A stretch of 64,000 nucleotides of DNA from contig CACSKA010000004.1 of the NCBI GenBank assembly GCA_902706205.1, positions 248,001 to 312,000 on the forward strand, read 5' to 3'. The position numbers and the translations under genes are program-made. Source of the DNA: Chryseobacterium sp. 18061. GTDB taxonomy: Bacteria; Pseudomonadota; Gammaproteobacteria; Enterobacterales; Enterobacteriaceae. This document shows, piece by piece, positions 50,075 through 59,006 of this stretch. The first letter of the stretch is position 1; each line of letters begins with the position of its first letter. The notes beneath the pieces were generated by a model. The model ran no database searches. It was not told the origin of the DNA and was given only the letters and a program-made list of their open reading frames with translations.

Positions 50075-51754
50075 TTATTCCTTCTCAGTCGCATCCGGCA
50101 GACGCCAGAAATCAAAAAAGTTAAACCAGTCGAGGGGCGATAGCAGGGCGTAATGCTCCAGCCGTTGCGCGTAACGGTCGACGGTATTCTGTAACGCCTG
50201 CTGGCGTTCGCCGCGCGGCAACACCAGTGGGTCAGCGAACGGTTCGCAGTGGACATGCAATTTGCCCTGCTGCTTGAGGGCGAAAATCATCAGCACCGGG
50301 CATTTGAGCACCGATGCCAGAATAAACGGCCCCTGTGGGAACGGCGCGGGCGAGCCCATAAACTCGCTCCAGATAACGCGCCAGTCGCCGCCGCGCTGCG
50401 GGTTCACTGCAATGCGATCGCCGACGATCGCCACCCATTCGCCCCTCTCGAGTTTCTCTTTCAGCAGCATCGCGGTGTCCGGGCCGATGTTGGTCACAGA
50501 GATTAAATTAATGCCCGACTGCGGGGCGTTTTCTTCCATCACCTGCTTGAAACGTTGGGCGTTATCGCTGAACACCAGCGCGTTAATGGTGCGGGTAGAA
50601 AGTGCGCGGCAGGCTTCGACATCGCCCAGATGCGAGGCCAGCAGCAGCTTGCCCTGCGGCGTGGACATATCCAGCGCTTCTTGCGCGCCGGGCGCAAACA
50701 CGATATCGCGGCCCGGTTTTATCTCCCCGCGCCAGCTGGCGATTTTGTCGAGGAGAGCATGGCCGAAGCCCATAAAATGCTGGAAGCTATTAAAGCGGTC
50801 AGGCTGCGGTAGATTGCGCGCCGAAAGCTCGCGTTTGGCGCAGGCAATCCACTGCTGTGAGGCGCGCCGTGGTTCGCGGGCGGTCAGCCAGAAAACGGCA
50901 ATCACCGGCCACAGTAAGAGTGAAAACGCGCCACGCCCGAAAGTTTTCCACACCCAAACCATCAGCTTCATGCCCCACAGGCCTTTGGCTTCCGGCTGTT
51001 TCGCCCAGTGCTGGCGACGACGGCGGAAAAGCAGGGACGGAATGCGCGGTAACATGCCGAAAAACAGGCGGGTGTGCATCCACGAGATGCGCAGATTGTC
51101 TTTCAGGGCGTCGAAATGGGACAAGCCGTCCAGCGGATAGGTCACGCGGGTCGGCACAAAATAGCTGGTGTTTCCCTGCCAGTAGAGACGCACCATCACT
51201 TCGGTGTCGAAGTCCATGCGTTTGCCGAGCGCCACCTGCTTCGCGAGTTGCAGCGTTGGCTCAACGGGATACACGCGAAAGCCGCACATGCTGTCTTTGA
51301 GCTGGAGAGACAGCGTCTCGATCCATACCCAGACGTGGGTCACGTAACGGCCATACAGGCGCGAACGCGGCACGGAATCGTCGTAAATCGGCTGCCCGGA
51401 AATCAGTGAGTCGGGGTGTTTTTCTGCCAGCGCCAGTAATTTGGGAATGTCTTCGATGGCGTGCTGACCGTCGGCATCCACCTGCACCGCGTGGCTAAAG
51501 CCTGCGCGCTGGGCCTCTTCCAGACCGCGAATCACTGCCGCCCCTTTGCCTGCGTTTTCCGCCAGGCGCACCAGCGTCAGATGTTCGTGCGTTTCTGCCA
51601 GCGCGTTGAGCACTTCACCGGTGGCGTTATCGCTACCGTCGTCCACCACAATGCACGGCATCGCAAATGCAGACAGCCGGGCGAGCACGCTCGCCATCAT
51701 CGCGCCGTGGTTGTAGCAGGGGATCAGAATACAGGGGGAAAAGGCTACGGACAT
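50075..51754 (-). CDS. apeJ: Glycosyltransferase-acyltransferase fusion of the APE cluster
   Basis: 559 aa. Residues about 1-230 form a GT2 domain (LIPCYNHGAMMASVL, VVDDGSDNATGE, VDADGQH). Residues about 270-550 form an LpxL/HtrB-like lysophospholipid or lipid A acyltransferase, with SHLGDVEACR as HX4E motif. The fusion suggests that a sugar is added and then acylated, building the lipid that anchors the polyene. It overlaps apeI by 10 bp. Confidence 0.85.
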   Translation of the reverse strand: MSVAFSPCILIPCYNHGAMMASVLARLSAFAMPCIVVDDGSDNATGEVLNALAETHEHLTLVRLAENAGKGAAVIRGLEEAQRAGFSHAVQVDADGQHAIEDIPKLLALAEKHPDSLISGQPIYDDSVPRSRLYGRYVTHVWVWIETLSLQLKDSMCGFRVYPVEPTLQLAKQVALGKRMDFDTEVMVRLYWQGNTSYFVPTRVTYPLDGLSHFDALKDNLRISWMHTRLFFGMLPRIPSLLFRRRRQHWAKQPEAKGLWGMKLMVWVWKTFGRGAFSLLLWPVIAVFWLTAREPRRASQQWIACAKRELSARNLPQPDRFNSFQHFMGFGHALLDKIASWRGEIKPGRDIVFAPGAQEALDMSTPQGKLLLASHLGDVEACRALSTRTINALVFSDNAQRFKQVMEENAPQSGINLISVTNIGPDTAMLLKEKLERGEWVAIVGDRIAVNPQRGGDWRVIWSEFMGSPAPFPQGPFILASVLKCPVLMIFALKQQGKLHVHCEPFADPLVLPRGERQQALQNTVDRYAQRLEHYALLSPLDWFNFFDFWRLPDATEKE

Positions 51755-52098
51755 AACCGGATCTTGCCGCTGCTGGCGGTGTGGCGAGCGTCGCCGTCGT
51801 GGCGTTGATAGCTGAACGCCAGCAGCTGTTTGTCAGCCTGCCAGGTCATTTCCAGCGTGACCGTCGTTTCCGGCAACAGCGGGGCCTGGAACTTCACGTT
51901 CTGGATGCTGTGAAAACGAAAGCCGGGAGCCAGCAGGGTGGTGGCGTAATGCATCACCCAGTCGAGCTGTGCTACGCCGGGCAGCAGCGGTTGTATGTCG
52001 AAATGGCCCTGAAACCAGAACAGCTCCGGGTCGAGATGCAAAATGACCGACAGCGCCTGCGGCTGTGTCTGCTGGCGTTCAATTTCACGAGGCTTCAT
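51745..52098 (-). CDS. apeI: FabZ-like dehydratase of the APE cluster
   Basis: 117 aa hot-dog protein. WFQGHFDIQPLLPGVAQLDW is the FabZ signature with its catalytic His. It dehydrates 3-hydroxyacyl-ACP intermediates. ATG 52098 overlaps the apeH stop by ATGA. The longer in-frame extension to 52260 lies inside apeH and carries no fold. Confidence 0.87.
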   Translation of the reverse strand: MKPREIERQQTQPQALSVILHLDPELFWFQGHFDIQPLLPGVAQLDWVMHYATTLLAPGFRFHSIQNVKFQAPLLPETTVTLEMTWQADKQLLAFSYQRHDGDARHTASSGKIRLCP

Positions 52099-53447
52099 GA
52101 AAATAGCTCCTGCAATTGCGCGTAGACACGCTTGTTCATGCTGTTGACCGGGATTTCGTCGAGCACGCGCCAGTAGCGCGGCACGGAAACCGGCTCCAGC
52201 CACGGTAACAGCGCGCGACGCCAGGCCAGCTCTTGCGTCTTTCCGCCGGTAGCCTGCCACTGCTGACGGGCGCTTTCGGTGAGCACCAGCACCACGCCAA
52301 TGCCCTGACGGCCACCGCGTGAAACAGGGAGCGCAGCGGCATCGGCAATGCCTTCCAGCGCCAGCAATCGTTTTTCGACTTCGCTCAGGGAAACGCGTTT
52401 TTCTTCAATTTTAACGACCCGACCACGACGTCCCGCCAATCGGAAACCGTCATCGACCAGTTCGATCATATCGTCGAGCAGCAGGCCTTCGGGGCCATTA
52501 AGCAACGGCGAAATCAGCCGCCACTCTTCGCCTTCGGCACGCAGCGTCACACCCGGGAAAAGCTGCCACGAGGTGCTGTTATCGATGCGCTGACGCCAGG
52601 CCATGATCCCGGTTTCGGTGCTGCCGTAGATTTCATCGGGCCAGATCTGGAACCATTCTTGTGTCACTTTTGCTTCCCGCCACGGCAGCATACCGCCTGC
52701 GGAGAGGATCATGTCGACGGGCGGCGGCGTGAGCTTCGCGTCCAGACGCTTGAGAAACGCCGGGCTGCTGATAAACACGTAGCGATGCTCAGGGTCTAGT
52801 GCGCTCAGCTGTTCAGCGTAGTAGAGCATTGCGGCGTGCAGCGGCAGCCCGCAGGCCATTGGCAAGAAGATGCGGAACGTCAGGCCATAAAGATGCTGCG
52901 GCACGACCGACGCCACAAACCGGCAGCCCTCGAGGCGCTGTTCGAAACGGGTGTGCAGCATGCAGGCTTCTTCGTCGAGCAGCGCGATGGGCTTGATGAT
53001 TTTTTTCGGCTGGCCGGTGGAGCCGGAAGTAAAGAGTTCAACAAAGCTGTCGGCAGCGACGGGCGGGAGCGTGATATCCCCCGCGTGCGAGACATTTTCG
53101 CTGGCGCTGACGATTATCTGCGGGCCGCCGCATTCGAGCTGCGTTTCACTCAGGATGCCGTCGAATAAATCCTGCTGTTCGTTCAGCAGAGGGGCGCGGC
53201 AGTGGCCAGGGATCACCGGGATTTTCCCCGCGTGCAGCGTGGCCAGCAGCGCGAGGATAAACAAATAACTGTTTTCGAAACACAGCGCCCAGCGCTCACC
53301 GGGCTGTGCCTGTAACGACTGCGTCAGCTGCGCGACATCGTGGCGCAATTCGCCAAGCTGCCAGTGCCGTGAGCCGAGCCAGGCAATGCAGGTGTCGTCA
53401 GGACGCACTGGGCTTAGCCATTGTGACAGCGGAAGGGGGTGTTTCAT
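52095..53447 (-). CDS. apeH: Acyl-ACP/CoA ligase (AMP-binding) of the APE cluster
   Basis: 450 aa ANL-family adenylating enzyme. The phosphate-binding loop ELFTSGSTGQPKK and the YGSTETG motif are intact. The C-terminal domain ends near VPVNSMNKRVYAQLQ. In the studied system ApeH activates 4-hydroxybenzoate as the aryl starter. ATG 53447, 2 bp after apeG, is preferred to the upstream in-frame start inside apeG. Confidence 0.87.
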   Translation of the reverse strand: MKHPLPLSQWLSPVRPDDTCIAWLGSRHWQLGELRHDVAQLTQSLQAQPGERWALCFENSYLFILALLATLHAGKIPVIPGHCRAPLLNEQQDLFDGILSETQLECGGPQIIVSASENVSHAGDITLPPVAADSFVELFTSGSTGQPKKIIKPIALLDEEACMLHTRFEQRLEGCRFVASVVPQHLYGLTFRIFLPMACGLPLHAAMLYYAEQLSALDPEHRYVFISSPAFLKRLDAKLTPPPVDMILSAGGMLPWREAKVTQEWFQIWPDEIYGSTETGIMAWRQRIDNSTSWQLFPGVTLRAEGEEWRLISPLLNGPEGLLLDDMIELVDDGFRLAGRRGRVVKIEEKRVSLSEVEKRLLALEGIADAAALPVSRGGRQGIGVVLVLTESARQQWQATGGKTQELAWRRALLPWLEPVSVPRYWRVLDEIPVNSMNKRVYAQLQELFS

Positions 53448-53449
53448 GG

Positions 53450-54025
53450 TTAATCTCTTTTCATCAAACGTCTGCGAACCAGCCATTCACCGGCCATCAA
53501 GGTGCCCATCAGCAAGTAGGCGATGACGCCGTTCCACGCGGTCCACAGCCGCATGTCGCCATGCAGGGCGGTGAAGAGGGCAATCGATCCGTTCACGATA
53601 AAAAACAGGCACCAGATGCGGGTCACCTGACGGGTATAACGCACGCCCGCTGGGGGCAATTCTGGCTCACGCAGGCGCGCCAGACGCTCAACTAGCGGCA
53701 TGTCGCTCCACAGCGAGCCGCCGAATACCGCGAGCATCACCGCGTTCACCATCACCGGATAGAACAGCAGCAGCTGGTGCGCTTTCAGCAGCGCGCTGGC
53801 AGCGCACAGGGCAATTCCTGCAAGCGCCACAATTTGCAGCACCCGGCGCATCGGTCCGGCCTGTTTGCGCACCTGGAACAGACGCAGCAACAGCAGCAGC
53901 GCCATCATCGGCAGCAACCAGTGCAGGCCATTATGCGCCAGACCAAAGCCAACCAGTAATGGCCAGGCCAGAACAATGGTCCCTGTCGCCAGCCGCATCA
54001 GCGGCAGCGAGCGTAAGCTGCGCAT
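53450..54025 (-). CDS. apeG: COG4648-type membrane protein of the APE cluster
   Basis: 191 aa, about six hydrophobic segments (for example TIVLAWPLLVGFGLAHNG, LLPMMALLLLLRLF, IALCAASALL, MVNAVMLAVFGGSLW, LFFIVNGSIALFTALHG). It has the PVMVNAVMLAVFG and RQVTRIWCLFFIVNG stretches shared by APE-cluster membrane proteins. The molecular role is unknown. Confidence 0.8.
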   Translation of the reverse strand: MRSLRSLPLMRLATGTIVLAWPLLVGFGLAHNGLHWLLPMMALLLLLRLFQVRKQAGPMRRVLQIVALAGIALCAASALLKAHQLLLFYPVMVNAVMLAVFGGSLWSDMPLVERLARLREPELPPAGVRYTRQVTRIWCLFFIVNGSIALFTALHGDMRLWTAWNGVIAYLLMGTLMAGEWLVRRRLMKRD

Positions 54026-54030
54026 CTGAA

Positions 54031-54282
54031 TTATTCGTCGTGCAGCAGACGGCTTACGGCATCGACCACATCCTGTACGGTGCGGACCGATTTGAATTCT
54101 TCAGGCTTAATTTTCTTTCCGGTTTTTTTCTGCAGGTGGACCACCATGTCGACGGCGTCGATACTGTCCAGCTCCAGGTCTTCATACAGGCGGGACTCAG
54201 GCGTAATGTCCTGAGGGTCGAGTTCGAAGAGTTTGTGCAGAAGCTCGGTCACTTCCTGATAAATCGTTTCTTGTTCAGTCAT
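54031..54282 (-). CDS. apeF: Acyl carrier protein 2 of the APE cluster
   Basis: 83 aa, acidic four-helix ACP. The phosphopantetheine serine is in LELDSIDAVD (about residue 40). It lies 5 bp before apeG. Confidence 0.9.
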   Translation of the reverse strand: MTEQETIYQEVTELLHKLFELDPQDITPESRLYEDLELDSIDAVDMVVHLQKKTGKKIKPEEFKSVRTVQDVVDAVSRLLHDE

Positions 54283-54295
54283 AACGGACTCGTCT

Positions 54296-54556
54296 TCACG
54301 CGCGTTGAGCGTTAATAAAGGACGCCAGTGTGGCGACGGAATAGAAATGCTGACGCATCTCTTCGCTTTCTGCTGAAAGCACCACGCCGTACTGATTCTT
54401 TACCGCCAGTCCCAGTTCGAGTGCATCAATGGAGTCCAGGCCCAGGCCGTCTCCAAAGAGTGGGGCATCGGTGTCGATATCATCCGCTGACATCTCATCA
54501 AGATTCAGGGTCTGAATAATGAGGTTTTTTATTTCAAGATAGAGGGCTTGCATCAT
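54296..54556 (-). CDS. apeE: Acyl carrier protein 1 of the APE cluster
   Basis: 86 aa ACP. The attachment site is in LGLDSIDALEL (about residue 42). Two ACPs in tandem are typical of APE clusters; one is thought to carry the growing polyene. ATGATG at the start leaves the exact first Met open. Confidence 0.9.
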   Translation of the reverse strand: MMQALYLEIKNLIIQTLNLDEMSADDIDTDAPLFGDGLGLDSIDALELGLAVKNQYGVVLSAESEEMRQHFYSVATLASFINAQRA

Positions 54557-54586
54557 TAATTCCTGCCAAAAATAGTTCTGTCCCGA

Positions 54587-55372
54587 TTAGGTTTTCGGGT
54601 TGGTCTGCTGCAGTTGAGACAAAAACAGCCGGTTGAGCTGTCGGGCAGCCAGAGCCGGTTCTTGTAAGTTTGCATCATATAAGTCGGTGATGGCGAGACG
54701 CTCGCACACATTCACATCGAATATAGGTTTCACCGGCGGCACATCATACCACCTGCTCTGTTTGTCGAGCATGCGTTCGCTGCACTGGATCGTCACAATT
54801 CGGACATCGCTTGCGCAACGCACGGCGATATTTGCCGCGCCGCGCTGGAGCGTCATTGGCTCACCCACGCGTGTGCGGGTGCCTTCCGGAAAAATCAAAA
54901 TCGTGTCGCCTTTTGCCAGACGCTGCTGGCAGGCGGGCAGCAGACTGTCGGCCTGGCTGTTAATCAAATAGTCCGCGCTGCGAATGACGCCACTCATGCA
55001 CGGGTTTTTCAGCAGTGAGCTTTTCACCATGCAGTCGGTGTCGGGCATTACCGAAGCCAGCATCACGTAATCGAGCAGGGATGGGTGATTGGCGATAACC
55101 AGACAGCCGCGCTCCTGGCGCAAAATATTTTCGCCGTGAATACGATAGTCCAGCACGCCCATGACTTTTGTGACCCATAAAAAGAAACGAAAGCTGGTGG
55201 CAATGCTGCGGCGCGCCAGGCTGCGGCGACGGTCTTTATTTCGCACGCACAGCAATAAAATATTAAACCAGATAAGCGACAACAGCAGCCCGCCGAGGCC
55301 GAACAGCGAAAAGCAAAACCCGGTGGCGAAGATGCGCCACAGGCGGTTGACGCGGGAACTGACGGTTTTCAT
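54587..55372 (-). CDS. apeD: 1-acylglycerol-3-phosphate-type acyltransferase of the APE cluster
   Basis: 261 aa PlsC-family acyltransferase. The catalytic NHPSLLD (HX4D) and the EGTRTR motif are present, behind an N-terminal membrane helix. It probably acylates the lipid that carries the polyene. ATG 55372 overlaps the apeC stop (ATGA); a longer start at 55387 is less likely. Confidence 0.86.
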   Translation of the reverse strand: MKTVSSRVNRLWRIFATGFCFSLFGLGGLLLSLIWFNILLLCVRNKDRRRSLARRSIATSFRFFLWVTKVMGVLDYRIHGENILRQERGCLVIANHPSLLDYVMLASVMPDTDCMVKSSLLKNPCMSGVIRSADYLINSQADSLLPACQQRLAKGDTILIFPEGTRTRVGEPMTLQRGAANIAVRCASDVRIVTIQCSERMLDKQSRWYDVPPVKPIFDVNVCERLAITDLYDANLQEPALAARQLNRLFLSQLQQTNPKT

Positions 55373-56091
55373 GCCCGGCTCCAGCACCAGCGGGAGACGT
55401 CACCGTCAATGACGAATTCGCGGTCGTGATTCAGATAGTGGCGCAGGAACGTCAGGCTTTGCGGCAGCGCGTTTTCTGCCTCCGTTCCGCCGGATTGTGT
55501 GGCGCAGGCGAGGCTTGTCCCGGCTTCGAACACCATCGCGCAGGCATAAGCCCAGGTCGGCATGGCGTCGGGTATGTCCGGGTGATAAAACGCGGGCAGC
55601 GCGCCGTCAAAATCAACCATCAGCACGCGCTTATAGCCCGCCTGCAACAGGCTGATAACTTCACACAAGCCTTGCTGAAAAGTGTCTTTTCCGGCGGACA
55701 GCGAAGATGAAACCACTGGCTGTTGCGCCACGATGGTCAGGTTTCCGACGGCAGAGTTATGCACCGAGAGCGCGAAATCGGTGGGCGACACGGATTGCTG
55801 TGCCGCCAGCGCCTCGAGAATGCGGAAGTTGCGTTCGAGTTCGCCGTGGCGGCTGGTGTAGAGCACCGCATCAATGGCGTGTTTGCGTAACATCAACAGC
55901 CCGCACTCCACCGCGAGTTTGCTCCCCGAGCTTAAACGGCGCGCGGTCATCATCGGCAGCGCGGTCAGTTTGGCCTGCGGCGCAGTGGCATCAATGGGCT
56001 GGACGTGATTCGCCCACTGAATCCACTGAGCGTCGTCGCTAAGGCCAGGCGCACGGGCCTGCCAGTCGATAAGGTTTAATGCAAAATTCAT
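55369..56091 (-). CDS. apeC: Chain-length factor (catalytically silent ketosynthase) of the APE cluster
   Basis: 240 aa, N-terminal half of the ketosynthase fold. The nucleophile region reads SVHNSAVGN, without the Cys found in apeO and apeR. Such a protein acts as the partner that sets polyene length in type II systems. It is the first gene of the leftward operon. The promoter should lie in 56092-56330, where I see no clear -35/-10 pair. Confidence 0.85.
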   Translation of the reverse strand: MNFALNLIDWQARAPGLSDDAQWIQWANHVQPIDATAPQAKLTALPMMTARRLSSGSKLAVECGLLMLRKHAIDAVLYTSRHGELERNFRILEALAAQQSVSPTDFALSVHNSAVGNLTIVAQQPVVSSSLSAGKDTFQQGLCEVISLLQAGYKRVLMVDFDGALPAFYHPDIPDAMPTWAYACAMVFEAGTSLACATQSGGTEAENALPQSLTFLRHYLNHDREFVIDGDVSRWCWSRA

Positions 56092-56138
56092 CAGTGCGAG
56101 CCTGGTCTGTCGATACTCTTTATTCGTTAGAAGACGTT

Positions 56139-56255
56139 ATGCCATTTATTATCGTTTTTTTCACGCGGCATTTTGCCGTGGGGCTGCTATTTGCACTCAT
56201 ATTCTACAATGTCATCGGCAGACAGGCGAATATCTGTAAGACAGAGTGGTCTTAA
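56139..56255 (+). CDS. Possible 38-aa hydrophobic peptide
   Basis: ATG at 56139 to TAA at 56253-56255 encodes MPFIIVFFTRHFAVGLLFAL..., one membrane helix followed by a short polar tail. AGAAG lies about 5 nt upstream, a weak ribosome site. It sits antisense to the promoter region of the APE operon. It could be chance, since no homologue is recognised. Confidence 0.25.
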   Translation: MPFIIVFFTRHFAVGLLFALIFYNVIGRQANICKTEWS

Positions 56256-56289
56256 TTCTGGCATTTGTCACATTGGGACGTAAACGCAG

Positions 56290-56322
56290 CGGGATATCAG
56301 GTCGTTGTGATCTGATATCCCG
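56290..56322 (-). terminator. Stem-loop downstream of the 130-aa lipoprotein gene
   Basis: Perfect 11-bp stem CGGGATATCAG/CTGATATCCCG with an 11-nt loop, 10 bp past the lipoprotein stop. It lacks a strong T-run. Confidence 0.5.
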
Positions 56323-56331
56323 AAATAACGA

Positions 56332-56724
56332 TTACTGCTGTACGGCACTGGAGAGGCTAATCTGAATATCTTTATCGAGATTATGTACCCAGCGGTTGTA
56401 GTTCTTATGGATTTGTCCACCTTCCGCCATCAGATTAGTACTACCGTCATATTTAATGATGTAGCTATTGGCAGAATACTGAATCAAAACATTGGCGGTA
56501 TGGTCACGTGCCTGCTGACGGCCTTTAATCACGCCCGGGCCAGCATCGTTCATTATCCACTGACGGTTCAGACCCGCTTTTAAGATGGCATTACGCACTT
56601 GGGCTTCGGTGTGACCGGTGGCTACCGGGCTTTGCACTGTTTCAATCGGTGCGGTGCGAGAAACGCAGCCCGCCAGAGCGCCGACAACAGCAACGGCAGT
56701 ACACCATGTTACTAATTTTTTCAT
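56332..56724 (-). CDS. Small outer-membrane-type lipoprotein
   Basis: 130 aa. A lipoprotein signal ends at GALAGC. The mature part carries AQVRNAILKAGLNRQWIMND, GVIKGRQQARDHTANVLIQY and YIIKYDGSTNL, a pattern I associate with small enterobacterial lipoproteins of unknown function. ATG 56724 has GGAGTT upstream. The in-frame ATG at 56736 is less likely because it would place that ribosome site inside the gene. Confidence 0.7.
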   Translation of the reverse strand: MKKLVTWCTAVAVVGALAGCVSRTAPIETVQSPVATGHTEAQVRNAILKAGLNRQWIMNDAGPGVIKGRQQARDHTANVLIQYSANSYIIKYDGSTNLMAEGGQIHKNYNRWVHNLDKDIQISLSSAVQQ

Positions 56725-56736
56725 CAATAACTCCAT

Positions 56737-57009
56737 TCAATCTGTAAAGCGCTGCGAGATTAAAGCAAGCATTATCCAAACCCTTTATCAACGGCCGAGC
56801 GTTATTTCGATTACGTGATAACAGGTGTATTTTTGGTTATTTTGACGTTAAAAATGATAAGGGAGTATGTGAGTGGCTGCAACCGGAATATTTGTTAATA
56901 CGATGATAAGGATCTGCGTAATTAATATTTCGACAATTGGATTTTAATTATTAGAAAATTGTAGTTAGGGAGTTATTCATTTCTGTGCGAAGAAAAAGTC
57001 AGAACAAAA
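56737..57009. other. AT-rich intergenic region between yhhT and the lipoprotein gene
   Basis: About 270 bp of low-GC sequence upstream of the lipoprotein gene. I see no RNA gene or operator; it probably holds that gene's promoter. Confidence 0.45.
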
Positions 57010-57080
57010 TGCCCGGCGGTGCAATGCTTGCACGGGCCTACGGGATAGGTAGGTCCGTGCAAACGCAGCGCCGGCGGGCA
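57010..57080. repeat. Paired REP (BIME-like) element downstream of yhhT
   Basis: TGCCCGGCGGTGC...GGCCTACGG and, inverted, TAGGTAGG...GCGCCGGCGGGCA form a two-unit REP palindrome, typical of enterobacterial BIMEs. It begins 7 bp after the yhhT stop. Confidence 0.75.
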
Positions 57081-57086
57081 ATGCCA

Positions 57087-58136
57087 TTAACCAGGCAATC
57101 GGCTCTTCGGACGCCCAGGGCCCAACAAAATCGCCAGCTTGCTGCCGCCTTTAGTGGTTTCCATCCAGATTTTACACACACTGGTGAGCGGTACTGAGAG
57201 CAGCATCCCGACCGGGCCGAGCAGCCAGCCCCAGATCAATAATGATAAGAACACCACAAGCGTCGACATGCCCAGACGATGGCCCATCATTCGCGGTTCG
57301 ACCATATTTCCCAGCACCATATGTACCGCCAGGAACAGCCCGCCGACTAGCATTCCTTCATACCAGCCGTTAAACAGGAACGCCTGAATCATCGGCGGAA
57401 TGGCTGAAATCACCGACCCAATATTGGGGACGTAGTTCAACAAGAACGCCAGTACGCCCCACATCAGCGCGAACTGCACGCCGAGCAGCAGCAAACCGAG
57501 CCAGACAATCACCCCGGTCCACAGGCTGATCAGCGTTTTCAGTGCCAGATAGTGGGACACCCCTTTCAGGGCGCGGTGCAGCCCGGCGATATGGATTTGC
57601 GGATTCACGAGGGCGAAACGCAGTTTGTATGGGACGTGGCGCACTTCGAACAGCATAAACACCACCGTCATCATCAGTAGCACGATGCTCGCCATGGCCC
57701 CGGAAAATTGGGTCATCATGGTGGTCGCGAAGGCGACCATTTTGTCGGAATCAACGCGTTGCAGCATACGCTCTGGCGACATGTGCATGTGTAAAAATGG
57801 CATCGAGTCCTGTAAGGCAAGTAGCTTGTGGGTCAGTTCTTTGTTGTATTTCGGCAGCATGGCGACAAATTCACTGGTGGATGCCGCCAAAACGGCGACC
57901 AGCGCGGTGAGTACGCACAGCATTGCAAAGACCACAATCGCGATGGACAGCGGTCGTGAGACGCCGCGACGGATAAACCAGGTCACCAGTGGATTGAGAA
58001 CGATGGCGAAAAACAGGGCCAGTAAAAGTTGGACAATAATGTCGGCGGCGGCGTGGATCCCAGCCAGGATGACAACCAACGACGCCAGTTTGAGAAGTAT
58101 GTGTAAACCCGCTTTATCAGCGGCAAGTGTGGTCAT
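57087..58136 (-). CDS. yhhT: YhhT, AI-2E/PerM-family membrane protein
   Basis: 349 aa, equal to E. coli YhhT. About seven helices with the family segments LNYVPNIGSVISAIPPM and EPRMMGHRLGMSTLVVFLSLLIWGWLLGP. The family has been linked to AI-2 export and Na+/H+ antiport; a specific role for YhhT is not established. ATG 58136 gives the E. coli length. The upstream in-frame start at 58163 adds nine unsupported residues. Confidence 0.92.
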   Translation of the reverse strand: MTTLAADKAGLHILLKLASLVVILAGIHAAADIIVQLLLALFFAIVLNPLVTWFIRRGVSRPLSIAIVVFAMLCVLTALVAVLAASTSEFVAMLPKYNKELTHKLLALQDSMPFLHMHMSPERMLQRVDSDKMVAFATTMMTQFSGAMASIVLLMMTVVFMLFEVRHVPYKLRFALVNPQIHIAGLHRALKGVSHYLALKTLISLWTGVIVWLGLLLLGVQFALMWGVLAFLLNYVPNIGSVISAIPPMIQAFLFNGWYEGMLVGGLFLAVHMVLGNMVEPRMMGHRLGMSTLVVFLSLLIWGWLLGPVGMLLSVPLTSVCKIWMETTKGGSKLAILLGPGRPKSRLPG

Positions 58137-58218
58137 GACAATTTCCTTATGAGCTATCGCCATTAAGTGTAGTGCGTCCCGCTGGGCTGACTATCGGAAA
58201 GAAGGATGGTTTTCTCCC

Positions 58219-58250
58219 GCGCCCCTTTATGGAGAGGGCAGGGTGAGGGG
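58219..58250. repeat. Palindromic repeat copy 5 (truncated, between dcrB and yhhT)
   Basis: CGCCCCTTTATGGAGAGGGCAGGGTGAGGGG is only the right half of the repeat seen elsewhere. It is the single copy not located between convergent gene ends. Confidence 0.65.
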
Positions 58251-58328
58251 AATATTGGCCTTCGCTATTGCCTGACGACGCTTGGTTTGCGCATGCCTAC
58301 TTAACGCGAGGGTTAACGCGAACCAAAA

Positions 58329-58358
58329 AAAGCCCCCGGTCGCGAAACCGAGGGCCGT
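58329..58358 (-). terminator. Terminator of dcrB
   Basis: On the minus strand, a GCCCTCGGT/ACCGGGGGC stem (one mismatch) is followed by TTTTTTT. It lies about 20 bp past the dcrB stop. Confidence 0.8.
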
Positions 58359-58375
58359 ATCGTCAGCAGGATAAC

Positions 58376-58933
58376 TTAGTTGATGACGATGGTATTGATG
58401 ATGTTCTCTGCGGTGCTCTGCGCTTTCTGCTGATCGTCAGCAGGCAGCGTGATTTGCAGGGTCAGCAGTTTGCCGTCCACTTTGCCCAGTACCACGGAAG
58501 AGTACGCGGTCTGGCCTTTGGCAGAGATAATGCTGTCGAGCTGCTGAAGGGTCTGGCCTTTCAGCTCGATGGATTTGTTGGTCACAACCTGCAGCTGCGG
58601 ATCGCGGCTACGCTGCTGCGCTTCCAGACGGGCAGCCAGTGCGCTTAAGTCTTCGTTGGAGTTGTCGCCGACAATCACGATAACCGCTTTCTGGCCCGTT
58701 GCGTCGGAGTAAACGTGCATGTTGTTAGCCTGAGTGCCCAGCTTGCCGCTCTGATCGGTCATATCGGCCGGCAGGGATAAGCTGAGTTTGCCATCCAGCA
58801 GTTTTACAGGCTGTGCAGCGGCGTTGCTTTCGGCAGCTGCGCCCTGAACTGGGGCTTTGCTGTCGCTGTTGTCACAGGCGGAAAGGCCCATTACCAGCAG
58901 GCCAATACCGACGTATTTAACCAAATTGCGCAT
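58376..58933 (-). CDS. dcrB: DcrB, envelope lipoprotein
   Basis: 185 aa, equal to E. coli DcrB. The lipobox LSAC follows a hydrophobic helix. The mature domain has [21 protein letters not shown] and TTENIINT-like C-terminal sequence. In E. coli DcrB is needed for phage C1 and C6 infection and is linked to lipoprotein maturation or envelope integrity. ATG 58933 gives the family start [16 protein letters not shown]. Confidence 0.94.
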   Translation of the reverse strand: MRNLVKYVGIGLLVMGLSACDNSDSKAPVQGAAAESNAAAQPVKLLDGKLSLSLPADMTDQSGKLGTQANNMHVYSDATGQKAVIVIVGDNSNEDLSALAARLEAQQRSRDPQLQVVTNKSIELKGQTLQQLDSIISAKGQTAYSSVVLGKVDGKLLTLQITLPADDQQKAQSTAENIINTIVIN

Positions 58934-59006
58934 TGACATCTTCCTTTTGATAAACGGCCATTAATGGCACATCAGCTTATCTTATCACAACCCAAAGCAT
59001 GAACCT

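Noticed and set aside
56162..56182. Imperfect hairpin (CACGCGGCATTTTGCCGTGG) as a terminator for the APE operon region
   Set aside because: No T-run follows on either strand in the correct orientation, and it lies in the presumed promoter region.
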